Assembly: GCF_014641075.1 (NCBI RefSeq) | Contig: NZ_BMHP01000002.1 | Coordinates: 1,116,001-1,180,000 of the forward strand | Reading direction: 5' to 3' | Length of the DNA stretch: 64,000 nucleotides | From: Paenibacillus nasutitermitis | GTDB lineage: Bacteria > Bacillota > Bacilli > Paenibacillales > Paenibacillaceae | Shown here: positions 40,902-50,525 of the stretch, one piece after another | Layout: every line of letters starts with the position of its first letter | How positions within the stretch are numbered: the first letter of the stretch is position 1 | The notes under the pieces: model-generated | Seen by the model: only the letters and a program-made list of their open reading frames with translations | The model's database searches: none | Told to the model about the DNA's origin: nothing | Position numbers and translations under genes: made by a program

Positions 40902-43111
40902 GCCAGACGCTCCTTTGGTTTACTGTCTTCCGGATATTCGATCCGCGAATGGAAAATCCCGATTACGGTTTCCTTCAGCGTTTGCGCGATTTGTTCCAAT
41001 TCTTTGAGCGTCAGATCGCATTCATTGAACTGGCCGTCATCCAGGCGGTTTTTGATAATCTTATTGATCATCGATTCCACCGTCTCCATTGTAGGACTGC
41101 GCAAGCTTCTAACGGCAGCCTCGATGCAATCCGCGATGCCGACAATTGCTGCTTCCTTGGATTGCGCTTTAGGACCGGCATACCTGAAATCATCCTCGGT
41201 GAAATCTGTTACCTCACCGGCCTCTTCGGCTTGTTTCCATGCTTTGTGGTAAAAATATTGCAGGAATGTCGTCCCGTGATGCTGCTCGGCAATATCCCGG
41301 ATCGGTTTGGGAATATTATGGTTCTTCAGCATTTCCACACCGTCGCGGGCATGTGCGATAATAATCGACTTACTCAGCTTGGGATCGATGGAATCATGCG
41401 GATTCTCGATATTGGTTTGGTTTTCGATGAAATAACTTGGCCGTTTGGTTTTGCCGATATCATGATAATAAGATCCCACCCGGCATAAGAGACCATTGGC
41501 CCCTATGGACTCGGCAGCCGCTTCGGACAAATTGCCGACCATAACGCTGTGGTGGTACGTCCCGGGCGTCTCCGTCAGCAGCTTGCGCAGCAGCGGATGG
41601 TTGGGATTGGACAGCTCCACCAGCTTCAAAGCCGACAAGATGCCAAAGGAAATTTCAAAGAACGGCATCAGGCCGATGACCAGAATCGCCGTCAGCAGGC
41701 CGCCCGCAAAAGCAAAAGCTATCGTGGTGACCATTTCGGTTTTCTCCGGCAGCTCGCCTCCCAGCAGGATCAATGCCAGTACGGAAGCTGAGCCAAGCAA
41801 GCTGACCATAATCCCTGCCTTTAGTATGGTTGACCGCTGGCTTGCCCGATGAATGGCAAAAATAGCGGCAAACGAAACGATGGTTGTAACAAAACCGTAA
41901 TTGAAATCGAAAATACGGTTGGAATCCATGTTGAATATAATACTGCCGCTGATGGCGAACAGGAACGAGCAGACGACCGCGAGCTGAACATCGAGCAGCA
42001 GCGTGATGAGCATCGCGCCCATAGCCGTCGGGGCCAAATATCCCACATAAGGAATTGCATCGGTCTGCGTCAGTTCGACGATTCGCATAATCAGCAGATT
42101 CAGGATAAAAATAAGCAGCAGCATGGCAAGCTGGGCATTGTTATAGCGCACATTTGCCGTATTGAGCCCGGATGACTTATCCAGAAAACTGTATATAAAC
42201 AAAAGGAACAATAACGTAAGCAGCAGCAGGCCAAGCTGAGGCCAATAGGACTTCTTGTCCTGCAGCAAATTAAACGAGGCAAGCCGCTCATACAATTCTT
42301 TGGTGACCATTTCGCCTTTATGCACAATAATGTCGCCCTGGTTAATGACTACCTCAGGCGTATTCTCCTTTGCCGCTACCTTCGCTTCGCTTGTTGCATC
42401 GGTATCAAGGAATTTATTCGGCATAATGGCGAACCGCGCCAGCTCCTGGACAATCTCCCTCGTTTTGCGTTCGCTGAGCGAGCTCGCATTGACCAGCTCG
42501 GCAACTTTGGTGCGGGCGGTCTCCGCTTCGCGCAGAGGATCACTCATCATTTTGCGTACGATGGCAAGGCCAACCTGCTGCATATCGGCTATCTGCTTCA
42601 CGTTAAGCTGCGGGAGCTTGTAGTAGGTTTCTTCCGGGATGCGGTACTCCTGGTCTTTGACGGTCGTTGCCATTTCATCAAGCAGTGTACTGCTATAGGA
42701 ATCCTTGCCGGCATGATTGCGTACGAATTGATCGACATAATCATTATAGAGTTGAGGGATTTCGGTCCGGTAAATTGTCACCTTGTTATCGGTCGTAACC
42801 TGATCATCCTGGTTCAACTGTTCCATGCGGGCAAATATCTGTTCCAGCAGCTGCTCGCTGCGCATCGCCAGAATGGTATACATCGGCTCCACGCGGTCGG
42901 CAGCTTCCTCCTGGGCTTTGATTCTCGCTTTATCGTCTTTAATTTGCGTTGGCGCCTCAATATCTCGCTCCATACGTTTGCCTTCTTGAATATCGTATGT
43001 TTTGGGAAGCAGATGAGGAGCCAGAACGGTATAAAACAGCACAACAAATAAAAACAGCAATATCCACCGCACTGCCGTGCTTTGCTTCCAACCGCTCCAT
43101 GTAAAACGCAC
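40898..43111 (-). CDS. pgpH: 7TM-HD c-di-AMP phosphodiesterase (PgpH/YqfF)
   Basis: A ~737-residue membrane protein. The N-terminal helix (about 14-34) is followed by a ~260-residue extracellular 7TMR-HDED domain. Seven helices (about 285-480) come next, then a cytoplasmic HD domain: YHHSVMVGNLSEAAA, GSYYHDIGKTKRPSYF, IIIAHARDGVEML and IAEQHHGTTFLQYF. The catalytic HD pair is present. Listeria and Bacillus homologs hydrolyse c-di-AMP, controlling potassium and osmotic balance. Start: GTG at 43111 with TAGGGGGG 7-8 nt upstream, fitting the helix that follows. Confidence 0.94.
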   Translation of the reverse strand: MRFTWSGWKQSTAVRWILLFLFVVLFYTVLAPHLLPKTYDIQEGKRMERDIEAPTQIKDDKARIKAQEEAADRVEPMYTILAMRSEQLLEQIFARMEQLNQDDQVTTDNKVTIYRTEIPQLYNDYVDQFVRNHAGKDSYSSTLLDEMATTVKDQEYRIPEETYYKLPQLNVKQIADMQQVGLAIVRKMMSDPLREAETARTKVAELVNASSLSERKTREIVQELARFAIMPNKFLDTDATSEAKVAAKENTPEVVINQGDIIVHKGEMVTKELYERLASFNLLQDKKSYWPQLGLLLLTLLFLLFIYSFLDKSSGLNTANVRYNNAQLAMLLLIFILNLLIMRIVELTQTDAIPYVGYLAPTAMGAMLITLLLDVQLAVVCSFLFAISGSIIFNMDSNRIFDFNYGFVTTIVSFAAIFAIHRASQRSTILKAGIMVSLLGSASVLALILLGGELPEKTEMVTTIAFAFAGGLLTAILVIGLMPFFEISFGILSALKLVELSNPNHPLLRKLLTETPGTYHHSVMVGNLSEAAAESIGANGLLCRVGSYYHDIGKTKRPSYFIENQTNIENPHDSIDPKLSKSIIIAHARDGVEMLKNHNIPKPIRDIAEQHHGTTFLQYFYHKAWKQAEEAGEVTDFTEDDFRYAGPKAQSKEAAIVGIADCIEAAVRSLRSPTMETVESMINKIIKNRLDDGQFNECDLTLKELEQIAQTLKETVIGIFHSRIEYPEDSKPKERLA

Positions 43112-43247
43112 GTTTAGATCCCCCCTATTGCTGTGACCACCCCATAGGGTTGTTTCAACTGCGGGGCCGTCCATGCTGGGTATTATAAATCGGTTTCAGG
43201 TAGTAAGCTGGCGGCCCTTCTCCATTGAAAAAAAGCTGCCCTCGCGT

Positions 43248-44219
43248 TTAAACCTGACTCTCGGCGTCCTCGTTATACGCCACAATAATTTTTTGAACCA
43301 GCGAATGACGAACGACATCCTGCTCCGAGAATAGCACAAAACCGATTTCTTCGATATTCTGCAAAATCCGCTTCGCTTCGATCAGTCCCGACCGTTTCCC
43401 GCGGGGCAAATCGATCTGCGTAACGTCGCCGGTTACGACCATTTTGGATCCAAATCCAAGACGGGTCAGAAACATTTTCATCTGTTCCGGCGTAGTGTTT
43501 TGGGCTTCGTCAAGAATGATGAAGGAATCGTCAAGCGTGCGTCCGCGCATGTATGCAAGCGGCGCAACCTCGATCAAGCCCCGCTCAAAGGCTTTTGCCG
43601 TTTGATCCGGGCCAAGCACGTCATGAAGCGCATCATAGAGTGGCCTTAAATAAGGATCCACCTTTTCCTGCAGATCGCCTGGCAGAAAACCCAGATTCTC
43701 GCCGGCTTCAACCGCAGGGCGTGTCAGCATGATCCGTTTGACCGAACCTTCCTTCAGCGCGGCAACGGCCAGGACAACAGCCAGATACGTTTTTCCCGTT
43801 CCGGCGGGACCGATCCCGAATACAACATCCATTTTCTTGATCATTTTCACATAATGCCGCTGTCCGATGGTTTTGACACGGATCGGCTTGCCGCGGAATG
43901 TCGTGGTAAGCTCTGCTTTGAATAAATCCAGCAGCTGATCGGCCTGCATGACTTTCGCCAGATCAAGGGCATACATAATATCGCGCTCAGACGGGGTATA
44001 TCCGCCCCGAAACAATTGCTGAAGAACGGTAAACAGCTGTTCCATGGACTCCACTTCACGAATAGGACCGGAAATCATGATTTCCGCTTCCCGCGACATA
44101 ATGTCCGCTTCCGTCTGCTGTTCGATCAACCTTAAGAATTTGTCCTGCGGCCCAAAAAGCGCAAGCCCCTCCGCTGCGCTTGCGAGCGGGATTTTAATAA
44201 TTCTGGTTTCATTTAGCAA
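43248..44219 (-). CDS. phoH: PhoH family ATPase (single domain)
   Basis: A 323-residue PhoH-like protein. The N-terminal region (about 1-100) resembles a KH-like domain (EIMISGPIREVESMEQLFTVLQ). The ATPase domain has Walker A GIGPAGTGKTYLAVV, RPAVEAGENLGFLPGDLQEK, YMRGRTLDDSFIILDEAQN (Walker B) and KMVVTGDVTQIDLP. Probably RNA-related; its place beside ybeY supports a role in RNA metabolism. The start is TTG, 11 nt after AAGGAG and just behind the yqfD stop. No PIN domain, unlike the paralog at 11065-12396. Confidence 0.94.
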   Translation of the reverse strand: MLNETRIIKIPLASAAEGLALFGPQDKFLRLIEQQTEADIMSREAEIMISGPIREVESMEQLFTVLQQLFRGGYTPSERDIMYALDLAKVMQADQLLDLFKAELTTTFRGKPIRVKTIGQRHYVKMIKKMDVVFGIGPAGTGKTYLAVVLAVAALKEGSVKRIMLTRPAVEAGENLGFLPGDLQEKVDPYLRPLYDALHDVLGPDQTAKAFERGLIEVAPLAYMRGRTLDDSFIILDEAQNTTPEQMKMFLTRLGFGSKMVVTGDVTQIDLPRGKRSGLIEAKRILQNIEEIGFVLFSEQDVVRHSLVQKIIVAYNEDAESQV

Positions 44220-44225
44220 AAATGC

Positions 44226-45419
44226 TCAATCTCCTTGTATATGAACTAACGGTCTTTCAGTTACGATCGACTGTTCCACCTCAAAAAGTACTTTCATATA
44301 AACTTTACCATTGTCCGCCTTTTCATGCAAAATGTTTTCCGCGCGGATCTTTGCTCCCGGACCGGCTTTAGTCAGCAAATCAGCCCTGGCCTGCAGCAAT
44401 CCCGCCTGTTTGGCATCCTGCTCCGTCAGCTCCAAATGATCGAAACGGACTTCACGCACGGTTTCCTTCATACGGCCAAAGGGCATTTTTAACGTGCGCC
44501 ACGAAGCCTGCTCCAGATGCCTTTGCGTTTCGTACTGCGTGTATGGAATCTTGCCAAAGCCGCCAATCCTCAAGCCGCGGCCCCATGCCACGGCATACCA
44601 GCGGACTTTGCTTTCTCCCGTATAAGCCTTCACCTTCTGCTGCAGGGGTGAAACAATCGAATATTCATGCCAGACCAGGCCTTTGACGATGCCTTTGGCC
44701 ACAACCGTACGCGTGTGGGCTTCGTCCCCGTAAATTCCGGAGATGAGCACATCGCCTTCCTTGACTTTTGTATTCCTCTTGACGACAGGCCTGCCGGCTT
44801 CGGCCAGTATTTCGGTCACAACGGCATCTGCCGACGCCACGAGATGACGGGGACTGAGCAGCTTCCGGGGTTCGGGAATTGCGGTTTCTACCACCTGGAT
44901 CGTAATTTTGGTTCCCTGTTTTTCCACACCGATCCAGGCGGCGCCAGGCAGTTTCTGCGTCAGCTTCCTGGACAGCACCTCGGGATTTTCAAGCCGGAAT
45001 GACCATTGAAAGGGATAAAGCCCCTCCTGCCTGGCAGCTTGCATAATCTGTTCCTCCGAAAGACGCTCATTCCCTTTTATATCAATATTCCAAATTAGCG
45101 AAGATAACAGATACATACCAATAAAGAAGAGAATCAGACCCGCACCGAAGAAAAGCCTTTTTTCCAGCTTGACCAGCCAGAAGGGCAAACCGCGTCTGGA
45201 CTGTACATGAATCCGGGAGCCTGTCCCTTTCAAAAGCGGACGAAGCTGAAAAAAATCCTTTATGGTTAAATCGGCAAGAAGCTCTCCCTGGCTTGTCCTG
45301 CGGATGGACCACAGCGAAAGACCGCTTGCCAACGCGCGGTTAACAAGCAATTCCAAAGCCTCTCCTCTAATGCTGACGGTAACAATTCCACGCAGCCATT
45401 GCAGCCACGAAGCATTCAT
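44226..45419 (-). CDS. yqfD: Sporulation protein YqfD
   Basis: A 397-residue membrane protein of the YqfD family required for sporulation. A cytoplasmic N-terminal part (about 1-90: WLRGIVTVSIRGEALELLVN) precedes one helix (about 92-112). The long extracytoplasmic part has POTRA-like character (WNIDIKGNERLSEEQIMQAA), LPGAAWIGVEKQGTKITIQV and KVKEGDVLISGI. Expressed in the mother cell (sigma-E) in Bacillus. GGGGGAAG precedes the ATG. The gap to yqfC contains nested inverted repeats (45436-45491). Confidence 0.9.
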   Translation of the reverse strand: MNASWLQWLRGIVTVSIRGEALELLVNRALASGLSLWSIRRTSQGELLADLTIKDFFQLRPLLKGTGSRIHVQSRRGLPFWLVKLEKRLFFGAGLILFFIGMYLLSSLIWNIDIKGNERLSEEQIMQAARQEGLYPFQWSFRLENPEVLSRKLTQKLPGAAWIGVEKQGTKITIQVVETAIPEPRKLLSPRHLVASADAVVTEILAEAGRPVVKRNTKVKEGDVLISGIYGDEAHTRTVVAKGIVKGLVWHEYSIVSPLQQKVKAYTGESKVRWYAVAWGRGLRIGGFGKIPYTQYETQRHLEQASWRTLKMPFGRMKETVREVRFDHLELTEQDAKQAGLLQARADLLTKAGPGAKIRAENILHEKADNGKVYMKVLFEVEQSIVTERPLVHIQGD

Positions 45420-45435
45420 AACGCTTCCCCCTAAA

Positions 45436-45491
45436 AGTTATTGTGTGGTTATACCTGGATGCTTGGGTTAACAAGCATTCAAGCAATAACT
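45436..45491. repeat. Nested inverted repeat between yqfC and yqfD
   Basis: Outer arms AGTTATTG (45436-45443) and CAATAACT (45484-45491); inner arms ATGCTTG (45459-45465) and CAAGCAT (45472-45478). All pairs are perfect. It lies just before the yqfD ribosome site. Confidence 0.65.
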
Positions 45492-45519
45492 CACGTCGTA
45501 AGCATAAGCTGTCATTCAT

Positions 45520-45804
45520 TTATCCCTGTTCCTTTATTTCTATATGCTTGATTTTCCCTTCCACGAAAACCTCTTCCGTCCATATGGTTCTAATGACCAG
45601 GCCTTCTCCTGTTATGACCAGCTCCCCTTTTCCAAGGGCAAGACGAAGACTTTCATCGGAGAAGTGGAGCACGCCGCGATGGTTCTCAATATAGAGCTGA
45701 CGATCGCCTATCATCGTCACCCGGGGCAAATCGAATACGACATCCTGCGGTAAGTCCATCAGATCGGCAGCCATTTTACGCAGTTTGCGGTTTATGCGGC
45801 GCAT
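45520..45804 (-). CDS. yqfC: Sporulation protein YqfC
   Basis: A ~94-residue protein with the YabP/YqfC fold. LMDLPQDVVFDLPRVTMIG, LYIENHRGVLHFS and GELVITGEGLVIR are family blocks. In Bacillus YqfC and YqfD are both sigma-E sporulation proteins and lie next to each other. Start ATG at 45804 gives the usual family length; GGGGG is ~13 nt upstream, and an in-frame ATG at 45828 adds eight basic/hydrophobic residues. It follows the terminator at 45890-45937, so it begins a new transcript. Confidence 0.9.
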   Translation of the reverse strand: MRRINRKLRKMAADLMDLPQDVVFDLPRVTMIGDRQLYIENHRGVLHFSDESLRLALGKGELVITGEGLVIRTIWTEEVFVEGKIKHIEIKEQG

Positions 45805-45889
45805 GCGGACAACAAGCCCCCTTCCCATAACTGTACCAACCTATGCGAAAGATCTTGTAAATATGAGTCGTCAGGCGCCTCAACTCAAA

Positions 45890-45937
45890 ACAAAGAAACC
45901 TCCAGTTCCGCTTTTAAGCGGTCTGAAGGCTTCTTTT
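45890..45937 (-). terminator. Terminator of nfeD-floA-yqfB-like
   Basis: Stem CCTTCAGACCGC / GCGGAACTGGAGG (imperfect) with loop TTAAAA, then a T-rich run (TTTCTTTGTTTTG) on the minus strand. Confidence 0.75.
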
Positions 45938-45989
45938 GGCTGCTTCTATGGATGAATGCTTAATCCTAGGCATTTCTTGCTTGAGAGGC

Positions 45990-46484
45990 TTAGAACAGGC
46001 GATGGGAACGTTTGGCCCGCGGAGGGCCCAGCACCTCGGCAAGAACGACAGCACGCCGGAGTTCATCCTTCTCCAAATTCTTCAGCAAGGCTCCATTCGT
46101 TTTTCGCGCCGGGCGCGGGACTTGCTGTTCGGCAAGCGGGCTGCGGCGCGGCGCGGCTGGGCGGGCAGGAACACGTACTTTTGGTGGCTCGACATAGACG
46201 GGCGCTGCAAATTTTCGTTCCTCTTCATACTCAGCGCTTACCCCTTCGCCATCCCCATCGTAGGGGTTCTTGTAGGGAGGGGGCTCCACTGGGGAATTCA
46301 TTGACTGATCATCCCTCCGCTGGTTTCCCTGGCTTTGGGGCAATCCGGGTCCTCCGCCAAAATCAGGCATTCTGCCACCAGGCGGTTTGGCTTTTTTGTT
46401 TTTATTAATTACGGAAAATATAAACCCGATTATGATAAAAACAAGAAAGAAATTTTTGGATATAAATTGAATCAGCTCGTTCAC
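45990..46484 (-). CDS. Membrane-anchored disordered protein downstream of floA
   Basis: A 164-residue protein: a short N-terminal part and one helix (about 8-26), then a basic KNKKAK stretch. A long Pro/Gly/Glu/Arg-rich, probably disordered region follows (about 30-130). The tail is conserved-looking and helical (LLKNLEKDELRRAVVLAEVL, then GPPRAKR). I do not recognise a domain. It occupies the yqfB position in the nfeD-floA-yqfB operon and may work with flotillin in membrane microdomains (inference from context). Start GTG at 46484 with a perfect GGAGGTGAT site. Confidence 0.75.
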   Translation of the reverse strand: MNELIQFISKNFFLVFIIIGFIFSVINKNKKAKPPGGRMPDFGGGPGLPQSQGNQRRDDQSMNSPVEPPPYKNPYDGDGEGVSAEYEEERKFAAPVYVEPPKVRVPARPAAPRRSPLAEQQVPRPARKTNGALLKNLEKDELRRAVVLAEVLGPPRAKRSHRLF

Positions 46485-46537
46485 GAAATCACCTCCGGTA
46501 AAAACTTAACCGCCATCCTTACCAGGCAAGCTTGTAT

Positions 46538-47533
46538 TTACTCTTCTTTATTATTGGACGAATTGTTATCCGGGGTTCCAATCGAACCGCGCATTTGCGT
46601 GTCCGCTTCGATATTTTTCAAGTTCATATAATCCATAACGCCAAGCTTGCCGCCCCTCAGAGCTTCAGCCATGGCAACCGGCACCTGGGATTCCGACTCC
46701 ACAACCAGCGCGCGCATTTCAACGACCCGCGCCTTCATCTCCTGCTCATGGGCAACAGCCATCGCACGACGCTCCTCGGCCTTTGCCTGGGCGATTCGTT
46801 TGTCGGCTTCGGCTTGTTCGGTTTGCAGATGCGCCCCGATATTCTTACCTACATCGACATCCGCAATATCAATGGACAGAATTTCAAAAGCCGTTCCGGC
46901 ATCAAGACCTTTGCCAAGCACCGTACGGGAAATCAGATCCGGATTTTCCAGCACATCCTTGTGGGAATTGGAGGAACCAACTGTCGTTACGATTCCCTCA
47001 CCAACACGGGCAATGATGGTTTCTTCACCCGCTCCCCCTACAAGGCGTTCGATATTGGCGCGCACAGTAACGCGTGCTTTAACTTTTACTTCGATCCCGT
47101 TTCTGGCAACAGCAGCTACAATCGGCGTTTCGATAACACGCGGATTAACGCTCATTTGCACAGCCTGAAGCACATCCCGGCCGGCAAGGTCGATAGCCGC
47201 CGCACGTTCGAATACCAGTTCGATATTAGCCCGGTGAGCCGCGATCAGAGCATTGACTACACGGTCAACGTTACCACCCGCCAGAAAGTGGCTTTCCAGC
47301 TGGTTGATATTGAGTCCAAGTCCCGCTTTGGTCGCTTTAATCAACGGATTCACGATCCGGCTGGGAACGACGCGCCGCAGACGCATGGCCACAAGGGTAA
47401 TGATTCCGACACGCACGCCCGAAGAAAGCGCCGCTACCCACAGCATAATCGGGAAGAAGCTAAGAAATACGGAAAGCACAATAATGGCCAGAACAATAAT
47501 GATAATGACGGTTACAGTTGGATCCAGATCCAT
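46538..47533 (-). CDS. floA: Flotillin-like protein FloA (YqfA, SPFH domain)
   Basis: A 331-residue membrane scaffold protein. An N-terminal hydrophobic hairpin (about 6-50) is followed by the SPFH/PHB domain (about 60-230: [53 protein letters not shown]). A Glu/Ala-rich coiled-coil region ([20 protein letters not shown]) and a polar tail end the protein. FloA organises membrane microdomains that support signalling, secretion and cell-wall synthesis. It is read with nfeD (15-nt gap). GGAGGGG precedes the ATG. Confidence 0.96.
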   Translation of the reverse strand: MDLDPTVTVIIIIVLAIIVLSVFLSFFPIMLWVAALSSGVRVGIITLVAMRLRRVVPSRIVNPLIKATKAGLGLNINQLESHFLAGGNVDRVVNALIAAHRANIELVFERAAAIDLAGRDVLQAVQMSVNPRVIETPIVAAVARNGIEVKVKARVTVRANIERLVGGAGEETIIARVGEGIVTTVGSSNSHKDVLENPDLISRTVLGKGLDAGTAFEILSIDIADVDVGKNIGAHLQTEQAEADKRIAQAKAEERRAMAVAHEQEMKARVVEMRALVVESESQVPVAMAEALRGGKLGVMDYMNLKNIEADTQMRGSIGTPDNNSSNNKEE

Positions 47534-47548
47534 TTTTTCCCCTCCATG

Positions 47549-48934
47549 TTAAATGACTTCGTTCCATTGTTGCACAACTACTCGTGTACCTTCAACCTTT
47601 ATCACTTTTATTGCCGTATTGGCAGCAATAAATTCGCCCAAAGTAACGACATCGACCCGCTGGTCGCCAATCATGGCTGTTCCCGCTGGACGCAGAGGTG
47701 TAATGGAATGTCCCTGCATACCCAGATATATCGCTTTGTCGGCAGTCGAGACATATCCCCGCTCTGTCGTCAGGCTCTCGCTGAGAATAAATCTGTTCCA
47801 CACACCCCGGTGCGCAAAACGTTTGGCGATGATAAATACCAGAATCCCTGCAACCACAAGGGCTACAACCAGAGATACAACGGCTGATTTAGGACTCGGA
47901 GCCGCCAAAATAACCCCTGCGATAAGTGAAGCTGATCCCAGTATTCCCAATATCCCGAAACTCGACACAAAAACTTCGGTAATGAGTAACGCGACCCCGA
48001 TTACGAACAGAATAACTTCTTCCATCCCGGCAAAGCCGGTGATGTAATGCCCGAAGAAATAGAGTCCGAATCCGGCCAGTCCGATAAGCCCAGGCGCCCC
48101 AAATCCAGGTACAACCAGCTCAATGGCAACACCGGCAATGCCGATGATCAGAAGCAGCGTTCTCACCACTGGCTGAGTCAGAAATTGTGAAATTTGCTCC
48201 AGCGTACTGGCTTTGATCTCCACCAGATTCGGCTGCTCGATACCCAAATGGGACAATACCTCATCGACCGAATTGGCGGTATAATCGGCATATCCCACCT
48301 TTAACGCGTCCGCAGCCGTCAGAGCAAGCAGTTCGCCCTTCTCTACAGTGCGGTCAAGCTGTTTGATTTCAAGCGTCACATCAGGGTTAACCATGGCGGT
48401 TGCCAAATTTGGATCGCGCCCGTTCAGTTCTGCTGCCGCTCTCATCTTCTGTGTCCAGTATGCAATGGTTTTCGGATTGGTGATCAGAGTACCTGTACCA
48501 TCCACGACAGCGGCAGATCCAATAACACTGTTTGGCTCCATGGCCAGCTCGTCGGCATTAAGCGCAATATAGGTTCCAGCAGAAACCGCTCTGCCATGGA
48601 CAAGCGCAGTAGTCGGAACCTTGCTGGTACGTACGAGATCGCCGATATCCTCTGCACTGATCACGCTGCCTCCAAGCGTGTCGATTACGAGCACAATGCG
48701 CTCAGCTCCGCCTTCTTCGGCTTCCTTGTAAGCGCGCTTGAGAAACTTCTCAAGACCTGATTCAATCGGCTGTTCCGCTTTAATGACATAGACAGTGGCC
48801 CCAATCTGACCGGTGCTTTCCTCGTTCTCCGCGGCAAATGCGGCTGGAACCGCGGCAGCAAACATCTGGATGAACAGGAACGCCGCAATGAACAATAATG
48901 CTCCTCTGGCCATCCACTTTTTAAATACTCTCAA
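47549..48934 (-). CDS. nfeD: NfeD family membrane-bound serine protease-like protein
   Basis: A ~461-residue protein of the long NfeD1b type (YqeZ in Bacillus). Signal peptide (about 1-38, ending AAVPAAFA), then a ClpP-like domain (about 45-220). IVLVIDTLGGSVISAEDIG, VHGRAVSAGTYIALNADEL and the Ser in PNSVIGSAAVV belong to this domain. Four or five helices follow (about 250-380) and then a C-terminal OB-fold NfeD domain. The catalytic pair appears conserved. Partner of FloA. Start: TTG at 48934, 7 nt after GAGGGGG; the longer frame to 48970 lacks a site and breaks the signal peptide pattern. Confidence 0.92.
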   Translation of the reverse strand: MRVFKKWMARGALLFIAAFLFIQMFAAAVPAAFAAENEESTGQIGATVYVIKAEQPIESGLEKFLKRAYKEAEEGGAERIVLVIDTLGGSVISAEDIGDLVRTSKVPTTALVHGRAVSAGTYIALNADELAMEPNSVIGSAAVVDGTGTLITNPKTIAYWTQKMRAAAELNGRDPNLATAMVNPDVTLEIKQLDRTVEKGELLALTAADALKVGYADYTANSVDEVLSHLGIEQPNLVEIKASTLEQISQFLTQPVVRTLLLIIGIAGVAIELVVPGFGAPGLIGLAGFGLYFFGHYITGFAGMEEVILFVIGVALLITEVFVSSFGILGILGSASLIAGVILAAPSPKSAVVSLVVALVVAGILVFIIAKRFAHRGVWNRFILSESLTTERGYVSTADKAIYLGMQGHSITPLRPAGTAMIGDQRVDVVTLGEFIAANTAIKVIKVEGTRVVVQQWNEVI

Positions 48935-49044
48935 GATTGAACCCCCTCTCTGAATAATGAACGGTAACACTTCTCTTACCTATATAATCCATCATACAAC
49001 ATTATAATCCTTCATACGATCTGAAACTGCTGCCGTTCCAAGTA

Positions 49045-50394
49045 TTACACGTGAGCAGCCTCCTTGAGTCTGACGGAAGTCCAGTCCGTCCGGTAAAATC
49101 GGAGCATGACCGACGTGCCGAATACGGTGAGAAACGTGTAAAGCGCAATCCATGCGCCAAGACTTCCCCAATGGAATACAAAAATAAACAAATAGGCAAG
49201 CGGCACAAAAAGAAACCAGCTGAGAAAGAACGAAATGCGCATCAGAAAAGTGGTGTCGCCGATTCCCCGCAATCCGCCCGCATAGAAATTAAGCAAACCA
49301 TCGAATATTTGCAGATAAGCAGAGACTTTGATCAGAAAAGCTGCCAGCTCATACACGCCGGGATCGCTGGAATACAAATGGGCGATCTGGTCCGCGAAAA
49401 CCAGCTCGACGGTACCCAGCAGGATAATAAATATCGTGCCCAATATGGCTGTATCTGTTCCAGCACGGCGTCCGAGTAAAGCCATCCCTCTGCCTACGCT
49501 CTGCCCCACAAGAATCGTTGCTGTCGCTCCAAAAGCAAAAGCCGGCATAAAGCCGAAGGACATAACATTAAGGGCCACCTCATTGGCAGCAAGTGCGTGG
49601 TCGCCCAATCTGGCTACAAACACAGTAAAAATGAACATCGATACACTCAGCGAAAATTCCTGCAGGCCCAGTTTTCCGCTTTCCTGGGAGAGCAGCTTGA
49701 ACTCCGGCCAACTGAAAGAAAAAGCGATCCTGCTGCGTGTCTGGTAACGTTTGTGCAGAACAAAGAAAAAGATATATGCACAAATGAGCAGTTGGAGCGC
49801 TTCGCCGATCAGCACAGCCAGTCCCGCTCCGGTCAGTCCCATTTGCGGGAACCCCAGATTGCCGAATGTCAAGGAGTAAGTCAGAAAAATCATCAGCAAA
49901 TTGGAAATCAGCGAAACCACCATGGACATGGTGGTCGATCCGATTCCGCGCAAAAACCCATGAAAAGCAAAATTGATAATACCGAAAGACATCGCATAGA
50001 ACCGCAGCTCTAAATAAAAGCCGCCTTGGCGGACCAATTCTTCCGAGCCTCCGGTCCAGCGGAGAATGTGATTGGCGCCAAGCCAACCTACCGCCAGTAA
50101 GACAACCGCAAAAAATAAACATAGATACATCGCCATATAAGTGCGCTGAATCCCTTTTCGCATATCATTGGAACCAAAATTTTGAGCAACCAGATAATTA
50201 ATGGTATGGCCGATACCGGAGAAAATCGCGAAGGCATTGTACATAATAATATTGGAAACCCCAACAATTGCGATAATTACGAAACCCAGTTGACCCACCA
50301 TGATGAGATTGATTGTCCCTGTTACAGTTTGAGTGGCAAAGGTTACTAACGAAGGTATTGCGATAAGCAAGATCTTCATCCAATTACGAAACAT
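49045..50394 (-). CDS. MATE family efflux transporter
   Basis: A 449-residue polytopic protein with about 12 helices in two homologous halves. The first half has SLVTFATQTVTGTINLIMVGQLG, NYLVAQNFGSNDMRKG and FHGFLRGIGSTTMSM; the second has ALAANEVALNVMSFGFMPAF, ATILVGQSVGRG and YAGGLRGIGDTTF. These are MATE hallmarks. MATE pumps export organic cations or drugs with Na+ or H+. The substrate is unknown. It has its own short intergenic regions; no adjacent regulator. Confidence 0.93.
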   Translation of the reverse strand: MFRNWMKILLIAIPSLVTFATQTVTGTINLIMVGQLGFVIIAIVGVSNIIMYNAFAIFSGIGHTINYLVAQNFGSNDMRKGIQRTYMAMYLCLFFAVVLLAVGWLGANHILRWTGGSEELVRQGGFYLELRFYAMSFGIINFAFHGFLRGIGSTTMSMVVSLISNLLMIFLTYSLTFGNLGFPQMGLTGAGLAVLIGEALQLLICAYIFFFVLHKRYQTRSRIAFSFSWPEFKLLSQESGKLGLQEFSLSVSMFIFTVFVARLGDHALAANEVALNVMSFGFMPAFAFGATATILVGQSVGRGMALLGRRAGTDTAILGTIFIILLGTVELVFADQIAHLYSSDPGVYELAAFLIKVSAYLQIFDGLLNFYAGGLRGIGDTTFLMRISFFLSWFLFVPLAYLFIFVFHWGSLGAWIALYTFLTVFGTSVMLRFYRTDWTSVRLKEAAHV

Positions 50395-50479
50395 TTAAAG
50401 TTCCCCGTTTCCTTTCAGTTAGCCCTATTCTGGGCCAGTCGACAGCGTTGTGTCAATAGAACAGGAAAAGGGAATAATG

Positions 50480-50511
50480 AAAAAACACCCCCTCGTTAAA
50501 GGGAGTGTTTG
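50480..50511 (-). terminator. Terminator of rpsU-yqeY
   Basis: Stem AAACACTCCCT / AGGGGGTGTTT (G-T pairs) with a 6-nt loop and T6 on the minus strand, 14 nt after the yqeY stop. Confidence 0.82.
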
Positions 50512-50525
50512 GCTGTCAGCCTATG

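Noticed and set aside
46532..47887. 451-codon plus-strand open frame opposite floA and the end of nfeD
   Set aside because: Antisense to two clear genes; the product is a His/Asn/Arg-rich nonsense composition with no domain.
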